16,785 bases of DNA from Saprospiraceae bacterium (GTDB taxonomy: Bacteria > Bacteroidota > Bacteroidia > Chitinophagales > Saprospiraceae): assembly GCA_027031145.1 (NCBI GenBank), contig JALVEG010000064.1, positions 1 through 16,785 of the forward strand, given 5' to 3'. Below are positions 8,654 through 15,366 of this stretch, one piece after another. The number at the start of each line of letters is the position of its first letter. Position 1 is the stretch's first letter. The position numbers were made by a program, and so were the translations under genes. The notes below the pieces were generated by a model. It ran no database searches. It saw nothing but the letters and a program-made list of their open reading frames with translations, and was not told where the DNA came from.

Positions 8654-8672
8654 GACATAATAAAATTATGTC
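8654..8672 (+). promoter_or_regulatory. Inverted repeat in the leader of the thioredoxin-lipoprotein gene
   Basis: GACATAAT-AAA-ATTATGTC is a perfect 8-bp inverted repeat with a 3-base loop. It sits inside the predicted untranslated leader, 61 bases before the start codon, and is followed nine bases later by a run of six T (8681-8687 region). It could be an operator, an mRNA hairpin or a weak attenuator; the stem is AT-rich, so a strong terminator is unlikely. Confidence 0.4.
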
Positions 8673-8733
8673 ACAAAACAATTTTTTGATTATTTATAGG
8701 ATGACAGAGGGTATATAACCTGATAAAACATTG

Positions 8734-9972
8734 ATGATGAAATATAAATTATATTTGATAAAAACAGGAACATTTTTTTTGATGCTCCTGTTGGCTTTAT
8801 TTAGTTTTAGTTGTAAAGAACAATTGGAAAATAATGGTATTAAATTAGAGATTTCTCCAAATGCCAATATTAATGACACCATAATTGTGTGCAAAATTGA
8901 TAAAATTCAAGATGCATTAAACGGCTCTTCAAAACTGGTTGTTGATACTATTGTTTTAAATAAAGGTACAACACATTTTTTTTCTGATAAAATACCTGAT
9001 GGTACCTTATTAAGGTTTAATTTTTATCCTTCTAAATCAAAAATATTGACGCCAGGTGGTATTATCAGCAAAGGAAATAAATCAAATTTTATTTTTGTGT
9101 TTTACGATCACAAAAATTTAACAAAAATCAGTATTCCGGGTGAGGATATTCAAAGGTATCATTTAACTTCTACTAATATTTCTAACAAAGAAATTTTTAA
9201 CAGCCATAAATTATTTGCTTCGTACAGACAAAGAGAAGATACCTTAATTGAGAAAATAGTAAAATCCAAAAGTAAAAAAGAGAGAGATAGTTTATTGAAT
9301 ATTAATAAACAAATGTTAATAAATGCTTATAGCGATTGTATTGATACGTTAAAAACAAATTGGAATAATTACAGTTCTGAAGAATCAAAAGCATTTGCTC
9401 TCCTCTATTTTATGTCTCCATTTGTAAATAAAGAGAATAACGCGGATTTCTTGTTGAAAATTATTAATGATTTGGAAAATAAAAACATAAAGAATACTTT
9501 GGTACAAAGTATTATAGAATATTTTAATGTGGAAAAAAAAGAATATGATTATGATGCAATTAAAAAGTATTTGGAAACTACTTATAATTTAAATCTTGAT
9601 GAATTTAAAAATAAAATAATTATTATAAGTTTTTGGGCTTCCTGGTGTAAACCATGTCGTTTGTTTAATAAATTTGAATTTAAGGAATTGTATAATGAAA
9701 AAAGGTCATATTGTGAAATTATTTCTATTAGTTTAGACAATGATTCCGGAAAATGGAAAAAAGCAGAAAAGGAAGATAATATAAAATGGAAATCTGTTCT
9801 TGATCCGAATTCATCTAAATCTGAAATTATCAAGTTGTTAGATATTCAATCAATTCCATTTGAAATTTTAATTTATCCTGATAAAAGAATTGAAAAACTT
9901 AAAATGCATGAAAACATACTTGAAAAGATTAATACTTTTATAAAAAGCACCCAATCGAGTAATATAAAATAG
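8734..9972 (+). CDS. Thioredoxin-fold (TlpA-like) lipoprotein
   Basis: This 412-residue protein has an N-terminal hydrophobic segment ending in FSFSC, with Cys27 the likely lipid-attachment site, so it is probably a membrane-anchored lipoprotein facing the periplasm. Residues 35-105 form a weakly conserved beta-rich region resembling the DUF4369 domain that often precedes thioredoxin modules in Bacteroidota. A charged helical linker spans roughly 125-285. The C-terminal thioredoxin domain carries FWASWCKPC with active cysteines 305 and 308, and the expected cis-proline at 375 in SIPFEILIYP. Such proteins reduce or exchange disulfides of envelope proteins. Tandem ATGs at 8734 and 8737 are both possible starts; TTG at 8731 is unlikely. 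Codon use looks more AT-rich than in the genes to the left. The PQQ-propeller gene starts 21 bases after its stop, suggesting an operon. Confidence 0.85.
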   Translation: MMKYKLYLIKTGTFFLMLLLALFSFSCKEQLENNGIKLEISPNANINDTIIVCKIDKIQDALNGSSKLVVDTIVLNKGTTHFFSDKIPDGTLLRFNFYPSKSKILTPGGIISKGNKSNFIFVFYDHKNLTKISIPGEDIQRYHLTSTNISNKEIFNSHKLFASYRQREDTLIEKIVKSKSKKERDSLLNINKQMLINAYSDCIDTLKTNWNNYSSEESKAFALLYFMSPFVNKENNADFLLKIINDLENKNIKNTLVQSIIEYFNVEKKEYDYDAIKKYLETTYNLNLDEFKNKIIIISFWASWCKPCRLFNKFEFKELYNEKRSYCEIISISLDNDSGKWKKAEKEDNIKWKSVLDPNSSKSEIIKLLDIQSIPFEILIYPDKRIEKLKMHENILEKINTFIKSTQSSNIK

Positions 9973-9993
9973 CAAAATCAAAATTTTAAACAG

Positions 9994-11241
9994 ATGAAAA
10001 AATTTATTTTACTAACAGCTATGTTTCTCACAGGGTTTCTATCCTGTGAGAAACACAAGGTTATCCCCCCTGATATACCTAATGATAAGGATACTATCTT
10101 TGAATTGGTTTGGGCAACTAAATTCGACTCCAAAGAAGGAATTATTAGTACCGACTTCACACAAGAATATAAAGATTGGGTTCTTGTTGGAGGAGACAAA
10201 CATGAGCCTCCTACTCTTATGGCATTTAATAAGAAAACAGGGAATCTTGATTGGGAATATATTCATCAAGGTGCTGTAAATAATGAAATTGATCTTAGTG
10301 TAGTTTATGAAAATATCTATATCGCTATCTGTAGTCATGGATTAGTAGCTATTGACCTGGACAAACGTAAAAGCATTTGGGAACTTGACTTTTATCCTTT
10401 GGATTATTACAGAGAAAATAGCAATTCAATCTTTAACGGATATTTGTATTTGAATATACAAATTGGGGGAGCAGGCCTTGATGCCAATGCTGCTGCATTT
10501 ATCAAGGTTGATATCAAAACAGGAAAACATGAAATAATTTACAGAGTTAACAAACAAGGAGACAATCTTACCGCTTTTTCTCCTCCTGCCTTCTGGACAG
10601 ATCCTAATTCTAATAGAACATTAATGATTTTTAATGAATATCCTAATGTTCAAAAGCCTCCTCAGGAAGATGATCAAAATATTGTCGCCATGGACCTGAA
10701 TACAGGGGAAATTATTTGGAAAACGGAAAAGTTCTCAGAGCACTTTTATTCCAATTCATTACATCCTCCGGCTATTTACAAAGATATAGCTATCAACGGT
10801 GGCGATTGGAGTATTTATGCTTTTGATGTAAATACCGGCACTCAACTTTGGAGACATCCATTTATCAATTATCACACTGGCATTTGGACAAAAACGAATC
10901 ATTTAATTTATGATGATAAACTATATGTAAACAATAGTCAACATGATGTTTCTTGTCTTAATCCAACAACAGGAAAACTAATTTGGAATAATGAGCGGGG
11001 AGGGGCAAATTGCACTGATAATATGCTTTACTATGAAAAAGAAGATTATCTCGTTTTTACTTCCTGGGGTTATGGTTCTGTTATGATCCTCGATGCCATT
11101 ACCGGAAAAACAATCCACCAAGAGGAACAAAATGATAATTCCAACTATAATAACGATATCGTTTATGACAAAGATCTGGATATGTTTTTTACCAGTACTT
11201 ATAAACATGCTATCGGATTTAAGATCAATCCACCTAAGTGA
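9994..11241 (+). CDS. PQQ-type beta-propeller lipoprotein
   Basis: The 415-residue protein starts with a lipoprotein signal, with Cys18 in TGFLSC. Seven repeats of the PQQ-propeller blade motif (A-D-TG-W) are visible near residues 77-89, 119-131, 171-183, 231-243, 276-288, 320-332 and 364-376, for example AMDLNTGEIIWKT and AFDVNTGTQLWRH. This fold is shared by BamB and by PQQ-dependent dehydrogenases. I see no separate dehydrogenase or cytochrome domain, so a binding or scaffold role at the membrane is more likely than catalysis; this is inference. The N-terminal stretch before the first blade is short and proline-rich (VIPPDIPND). It lies 21 bases after the thioredoxin-lipoprotein gene and 36 bases before the beta-barrel gene, so it is probably part of the same transcript. 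A 13-bp hairpin lies within its first 21 codons. Confidence 0.85.
   Translation: MKKFILLTAMFLTGFLSCEKHKVIPPDIPNDKDTIFELVWATKFDSKEGIISTDFTQEYKDWVLVGGDKHEPPTLMAFNKKTGNLDWEYIHQGAVNNEIDLSVVYENIYIAICSHGLVAIDLDKRKSIWELDFYPLDYYRENSNSIFNGYLYLNIQIGGAGLDANAAAFIKVDIKTGKHEIIYRVNKQGDNLTAFSPPAFWTDPNSNRTLMIFNEYPNVQKPPQEDDQNIVAMDLNTGEIIWKTEKFSEHFYSNSLHPPAIYKDIAINGGDWSIYAFDVNTGTQLWRHPFINYHTGIWTKTNHLIYDDKLYVNNSQHDVSCLNPTTGKLIWNNERGGANCTDNMLYYEKEDYLVFTSWGYGSVMILDAITGKTIHQEEQNDNSNYNNDIVYDKDLDMFFTSTYKHAIGFKINPPK
10022..10055 (+). repeat. Perfect 13-bp inverted repeat inside the 5' end of the PQQ-propeller gene
   Basis: TGTTTCTCACAGG (10022-10034) is followed, after an 8-base loop, by its exact reverse complement CCTGTGAGAAACA (10043-10055). 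It begins 28 bases after the ATG and covers the lipobox codons, including Cys18. In mRNA it would form a stable stem-loop near the start of the second gene of the operon. It could affect translation or protect a processed 5' end. Confidence 0.65.
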
Positions 11242-11277
11242 TTAAAAATTAATATTTCTTAACATAAACAATTACAA

Positions 11278-12012
11278 ATGAAAAACAATTACAAACTTTT
11301 TAAGACATTCTTTCTTACATCAGTAAGTATTATTATTATCCTTTTTTCAAATGAAAAGGTTTTTGCCCAAGGATTTCAGTTTGATGCTTCAATTGGAGCA
11401 GGTCCAACTTTTGGTAAAATTCATTATGATTATAAATATAATTTTGTAAAAAGAGTTAGCGGTGGACATAATAACTCTATCTTTGTTGGACTATCGAACA
11501 AAATTAAAGGAAAAATCTTTCTACGTACTGAAATAGGGTTAAATAGAACAGATTATGTCCTTAGGATAAACTATGATTATAATTGGTCTCATGCTACAGT
11601 TTATGGAGAATTTGAAAATGTAGATGTTCTATCTTTTATTACCAATCAAAGAATCTATCTAAGTATTCTTCCTGAATTTCGTCATTCATATAAAAAAGTG
11701 GATTTTTTTATTAATGCGGGGGTTTTAATCGCTTCTGATATATACAATGACTTTTATTTCCATGAAACCTTTTGTGATGATGGAGAAATTTATGAAAGAG
11801 ATGATATCACAATATCAGGAGATGGATCTGACGGTTTTTGGGGATATAGTGCAAATGGCGGTCTAAACTTAAATTTCGGGACTATGGCATTAAAATTAAA
11901 TATAGGAAGTACTTTTTATAACAAGAGTAAATTGTTTAGTTGGGGGCATCCCTACATAGCATATACAAATACTCGAATAGCTTTGGGAATAATATATTCT
12001 TTAGAAAAATAG
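11278..12012 (+). CDS. Small outer-membrane beta-barrel protein
   Basis: The 244-residue protein has a signal peptide ending KVFAQ (cleavage near residue 31). The rest shows alternating hydrophobic and polar residues interrupted by short turns, such as GFQFDASIGAGPTFGKIHY, KIFLRTEIGLNRTDYVLRI and GGLNLNFGTMALKLNIGS. This is typical of eight- to ten-stranded barrels of the PorT/OmpW-like kind in Bacteroidota. The closing strand TRIALGIIYSLEK ends without the terminal aromatic residue usual for barrel assembly. An acidic loop near 177-187 (CDDGEIYERDD) could bind cations, but that is speculation. No enzymatic motif is visible. It starts 36 bases after the PQQ-propeller gene on the same strand. 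Family assignment rests on pattern only. Confidence 0.7.
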   Translation: MKNNYKLFKTFFLTSVSIIIILFSNEKVFAQGFQFDASIGAGPTFGKIHYDYKYNFVKRVSGGHNNSIFVGLSNKIKGKIFLRTEIGLNRTDYVLRINYDYNWSHATVYGEFENVDVLSFITNQRIYLSILPEFRHSYKKVDFFINAGVLIASDIYNDFYFHETFCDDGEIYERDDITISGDGSDGFWGYSANGGLNLNFGTMALKLNIGSTFYNKSKLFSWGHPYIAYTNTRIALGIIYSLEK

Positions 12013-12119
12013 TAAAATGTGTTTTTTTCAGTCAAAATGATTCTAACGGTATAGATACCAAAATCAAAACTAGTGAATTAAAAGCTTTTTACAATTTGTA
12101 GGAACTTTAGTTTAGAATT

Positions 12120-12905
12120 ATGAGAAAAAAGAGATTTAATAAGAGGCAAAATAAGATAATATACCAAGAAGGAAAATTCCCTCTTAGAGGCTTAATCTTT
12201 AATCTCCTTGCTGCAATATATTTTACCTTTATAGCTCCAATAGTATCAAAAACTTCACTTGAAGCATTTACTACCAATAATACTTTCAAATGGCTTGGGA
12301 CATTTATAGTAATAATTTCATTATTGGAGATTTATGCATTTCCAAAAAAGATGAAATTAGTATTGAAAGTTGCCATTGACAATAAAAAAGATTTAGGTGC
12401 TCTTGCAGGATCACTATGGTTCTTTCATTTTGGGATTTCAGTTTTCTCAATATTTTTTATTTTTGACACTTTTGGTTATAGTGAAGTTAGTATCAAAGAA
12501 GATCTTTATCCAACTTGGTTTATTTTTTTAATATTTATTGTTTCGATAAAAGAGATACTACTATTGTTTCCGTTACTTTCTGAAAAGGCAATTGATGATT
12601 CTCAATATTTTAATCTAAAAAAAAGCGAGTGGTTTTATGACTTAGTATTAGTTCTATATTCTTGGTTTGGATTAACAATCCTCTGGACAGGAACTCTATT
12701 GGGAGATAAAGATATGCACAAAGAAAACATAGGCGAGTATATTATTAATATAATTTTAGCAAGTACATTGTTCTTAATGTACTATTTTCCATTAAGAATC
12801 CCATATCTCATAGAGGAAATTGCTTTGATAAAAACAAGAAAAGACAAAGCTTTATTTATATTTTCAATTTTGATTGTGCTTGTGTCGGTGATATCTAAAT
12901 TGTGA
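12120..12905 (+). CDS. Seven-helix membrane protein of unknown function
   Basis: I do not recognise the family of this 261-residue protein. Hydrophobic segments lie near residues 24-43, 57-74, 93-115, 132-153, 172-194, 207-224 and 243-259, giving seven helices. The strongly basic N terminus (RKKRFNKRQNK) suggests that end is cytoplasmic. Possibly meaningful polar residues within or next to helices are His103, Glu145 (in VSIKEILLLF) and Glu232-Glu233 (in YLIEEIALIK). No transporter, kinase or protease signature is visible. It begins with ATG at 12120, 107 bases after the beta-barrel gene, with no convincing promoter in the gap, so it may be the last gene of the operon. The next gene has its own promoter. 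A role with the upstream envelope proteins is possible but unsupported by sequence. Confidence 0.75.
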   Translation: MRKKRFNKRQNKIIYQEGKFPLRGLIFNLLAAIYFTFIAPIVSKTSLEAFTTNNTFKWLGTFIVIISLLEIYAFPKKMKLVLKVAIDNKKDLGALAGSLWFFHFGISVFSIFFIFDTFGYSEVSIKEDLYPTWFIFLIFIVSIKEILLLFPLLSEKAIDDSQYFNLKKSEWFYDLVLVLYSWFGLTILWTGTLLGDKDMHKENIGEYIINIILASTLFLMYYFPLRIPYLIEEIALIKTRKDKALFIFSILIVLVSVISKL

Positions 12906-12954
12906 GGTAAAATCTGTTTCTTTAAAACTATTTTTAGTTTAGATTTTTAAATAT

Positions 12955-12962
12955 TATATTTG
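12955..12962 (+). promoter_or_regulatory. Putative -7 promoter element for the beta-helix gene
   Basis: TATATTTG matches TAnnTTTG and lies 47 bases upstream of the ATG at 13010. T-rich sequence (12931-12935) sits 20 bases further upstream in place of a clear TTTG box. Just ahead, an AT-only-looped hairpin AAACTA/TAGTTT (12925-12940) could weakly end transcription of the previous gene. Confidence 0.5.
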
Positions 12963-13009
12963 CAGACTTAATCGGATAGTTTATTTTTGACCTTTTTAAT
13001 TTTATTTCA

Positions 13010-14878
13010 ATGCCCCAAATCAAACCCATATTCTTTAAATTTATCACATCTTTTTTTCTGTTTTTTATATTTTTAACAGCAAATGCACAGGAAGATGCTT
13101 TTACAGTTTCAACATTTCATTGCATTAGTGTTTATTGGACACCTGCAGGAGGCGATGCAAATAAACATGTATTTGTAGAATACAGAATTACAGGGTCCAC
13201 ACAATGGAAACAAGCATTGAAAATGAAATATAATCCAATAGCAGGATGTGGCAACAATCCTGTTACAGGAAAGCGATATGATAAAGCAGATTACAGAGGA
13301 AGTATTGTCAATCTGATACCCGATACTGAATACGATATACATTTGACTCTGGAAGGAACTTCAAATGATACTATTATACAAGCTACGACATGGTCGGAAA
13401 ATTTTCCAATAGCCCAAACTATCAAGCCTGGCAACCTTACTACCGAATATTATGTTCCAAGTTCAGGAACTGCACAAGGATATCTACTGATTGACGGAAC
13501 AGGTGATACTATAGATATACAGGATGGCTCGGATAATTGTTTATCCCTTCACGACAAAGAATATGTTATCATTCGCGGTTATACACTAAAAAACGCTGCT
13601 CAAAACGGAATAAGATTATATAATTGCAACCATATAGTGATTGAAGATTGTGATATTAGCGGATGGGGAGAACAAGATCCAAACGGAAGTGGATTTGGAA
13701 AAAATTATTTGTCCGGAATTTATGCAAGCAACAATGATGCTGTCAGTTGTGTGATTCAAAGAAATAAAATCCATCACCCGAGATGGGATACTAACAGTTG
13801 GGCTGAAGATAATGGAGGCAGTTATCACCCATCAGGTCCTCAAGGCATTTCTCTTGGAACATGTCAAATAGGAAACAATGTGATTAGATACAATGAGATT
13901 TGGAGTGATGCGGATCATTATTTCAATGATATAATGGGAATGTGGGCAAATGCAAGTTATGAAGGATTTCCGGGACCTGATTCGGATATTTACGGCAATT
14001 ATCTTGCAAATTGCTGGGATGATGGTATAGAATCCGAAGGAGCAAATACCAATGTAAGGATTTGGAACAATTATATCGATGAAACTTATATGGGAATTGG
14101 CAATGCAGCCACTTCAATCGGGCCTCTTTATATCTGGAGGAATGTAGTAAACAGATCCTATAGCCCACCCGGAAGTTTATATGGGGAATATTCTGCATTT
14201 ATAAAAATGGGATACGCCAATTCTATCACATGGATGACAGGTCACATGTATATTTTCAATAATACTGTTCTTCAACCTAATGGAGAAGGCCATGGTGGAT
14301 TGGGCACACATGATACCAGCAATAGATATATAAAACATTGCGTTACTTTGAATAATATTCTTGAAGTAAGAAGTGCTACGAACAATTCCATATCCATACG
14401 AGCAGGAAATGAAGATTTCTCCTATGATTATGATCTTACAAACAAACCATATCCTGCCGGAGAAGAAACAAATGGAATAACAGGTTCCCCAGTCTATGTA
14501 ACAGGAGCTCCATCATTTGACAACAATACCAAAACCGGCAATTTTCAACTTAGTTCGTCAAGTCCCGGATATGATGCAGGTACTATCATCCCAAATTTCT
14601 GCGATACTTACAATGGCATTGCTCCTGATATGGGAGCTCATGAAAACGGTGATGAAAATATTGTTTATGGCATCAATGCTCTGTTTTCTCCTCCCGGCAA
14701 CGGGAATATCGGTATTGGCACTAATAATCCTAACTCCAAACTTCAAGTTAAGGGTGGAGACATATATATCGAAACACTGAATTCAGGGGTCATTATGAAA
14801 TCTCCCGATGGCAATTGCTGGAGACTAACTGTCGATAACTCCGGTAATGCTGTTTTCACACAGGTTAACTGTCCGTAG
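13010..14878 (+). CDS. Secreted right-handed parallel beta-helix protein with C-terminal surface module
   Basis: The 622-residue protein has a signal peptide ending TANAQ (cleavage near 27). Residues 30-125 resemble a fibronectin type III fold (VSTFHCISVYWTPAGG, then VNLIPDTEYDIHL). Residues 155-460 form a right-handed parallel beta-helix, with turns such as YVIIRGYTLKNAAQNGIRLY, IVIEDCDISGWG and VIQRNKIHHPRWD. SSSSPGYDAGT and PDMGAHE (519-545) match the closing segment common in such proteins. The last 58 residues (565-622) are a separate module: NIGIGTNNPNSKLQV, then SPDGNCWRLTVDNSGN and a final NCP. I recall similar ends on other Bacteroidota surface proteins. The fold is used by polysaccharide lyases and hydrolases, but I cannot identify catalytic residues, so the substrate is open. 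It lacks a recognisable T9SS type A tail. It has its own promoter; a MITE-like element lies 49 bases downstream. Confidence 0.82.
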   Translation: MPQIKPIFFKFITSFFLFFIFLTANAQEDAFTVSTFHCISVYWTPAGGDANKHVFVEYRITGSTQWKQALKMKYNPIAGCGNNPVTGKRYDKADYRGSIVNLIPDTEYDIHLTLEGTSNDTIIQATTWSENFPIAQTIKPGNLTTEYYVPSSGTAQGYLLIDGTGDTIDIQDGSDNCLSLHDKEYVIIRGYTLKNAAQNGIRLYNCNHIVIEDCDISGWGEQDPNGSGFGKNYLSGIYASNNDAVSCVIQRNKIHHPRWDTNSWAEDNGGSYHPSGPQGISLGTCQIGNNVIRYNEIWSDADHYFNDIMGMWANASYEGFPGPDSDIYGNYLANCWDDGIESEGANTNVRIWNNYIDETYMGIGNAATSIGPLYIWRNVVNRSYSPPGSLYGEYSAFIKMGYANSITWMTGHMYIFNNTVLQPNGEGHGGLGTHDTSNRYIKHCVTLNNILEVRSATNNSISIRAGNEDFSYDYDLTNKPYPAGEETNGITGSPVYVTGAPSFDNNTKTGNFQLSSSSPGYDAGTIIPNFCDTYNGIAPDMGAHENGDENIVYGINALFSPPGNGNIGIGTNNPNSKLQVKGGDIYIETLNSGVIMKSPDGNCWRLTVDNSGNAVFTQVNCP

Positions 14879-14927
14879 AGTTATAAAAAAAAATTCTTAT
14901 GGAAAATCCGGATATTTATAAAGGTGG

Positions 14928-15029
14928 ATTTCATTTTTTTCGCATTGCGGGTTGGGTTCTCTATAGGTTACCGAGCTTGTCGAGGTATAGGAGTTAGAGG
15001 CGAGTTGTGGAAAAACGAAAAAATGAAAT
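14928..15029 (-). mobile_element. MITE-like small element, copy 2 (102 bp, inverted relative to copy 1)
   Basis: The ends are ATTTCATTTTTTTCG (14928-14942) and CGAAAAAATGAAAT (15016-15029), an inverted repeat differing only by one T in the run. Pairing continues outward as GGTG/CACC after one mismatch. The subterminal segments CGCATTGCGGGTT (14941-14953) and GGAAAAACG (15009-15017) match copy 1 in reverse complement. The middle is longer than in copy 1 and includes ACCGAGCTTGTCGAGG. The element lies 49 bases after the beta-helix stop codon and has no reading frame. Confidence 0.65.
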
Positions 15030-15176
15030 GCACCCATTTATAACAATATCAGAAATAAACATGAATATCCAATAATCTTGTAAATTATTCTTATAAAAAT
15101 TAAAAATCCATGTATTTCAAATATTTTAAATAATAATAAACACTCTGTTTGTTGCTCTAAACATACTGTATTTGGC

Positions 15177-15235
15177 TTAACCCGCATTATTCACAGGTAT
15201 ATCTATTACGAAAACCTGTGAATAATGCGGGTTAA
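15177..15235. repeat. Perfect 22-bp inverted repeat with 15-base loop
   Basis: TTAACCCGCATTATTCACAGGT (split here as 15177-15198) has its exact reverse complement at 15214-15235, separated by 15 bases. The arms are much richer in G and C than their surroundings. No T tract follows on either strand, so an ordinary intrinsic terminator is unlikely. AACCCGCA also occurs in the MITE-like elements at 6.8 and 14.9 kb. It could be two facing ends of a lost element or a repeated palindrome. Confidence 0.8.
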
Positions 15236-15282
15236 AAGGGTGATTTCGGATAAAATGGTTTATTTTAAATATGAAATTATTT

Positions 15283-15290
15283 TATCTTTG
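15283..15290 (+). promoter_or_regulatory. Putative -7 promoter element for the leucine-rich gene
   Basis: TATCTTTG matches TAnnTTTG. TTTA at 15259-15262, 20 bases upstream, can serve as the -33 box. The predicted leader is about 70 bases. The 22-bp inverted repeat ends 23 bases upstream of the -33 position. Confidence 0.5.
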
Positions 15291-15366
15291 GCAGTTGAAT
15301 TAATAGATCAATTTATAAGCAAAATATTAAAATAGGTAGCTTATTGTAAACTTTAAATGAAAAATC

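Larger units (their letters stand above)
14879..15366. other. 488-base intergenic region rich in inverted repeats
   Basis: No reading frame of useful length was found here. The region contains a MITE-like element (14928-15029), a perfect 22-bp inverted repeat (15177-15235) and the promoter of the leucine-rich gene (15283-15290). The remaining bases are AT-rich filler. No rho-independent terminator with a T tract was found directly after the beta-helix gene; the repeat elements themselves may fold and end transcription. Confidence 0.6.

Noticed and set aside
9994..11241. PQQ-dependent dehydrogenase
   Set aside because: The blade motifs are present, but no catalytic domain, cytochrome motif (CxxCH) or known dehydrogenase signature is visible.
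12925..12940. Intrinsic terminator after the seven-helix gene
   Set aside because: The stem is six AT-rich base pairs with a loose T-rich tail, and it overlaps the next promoter region; too weak to call.
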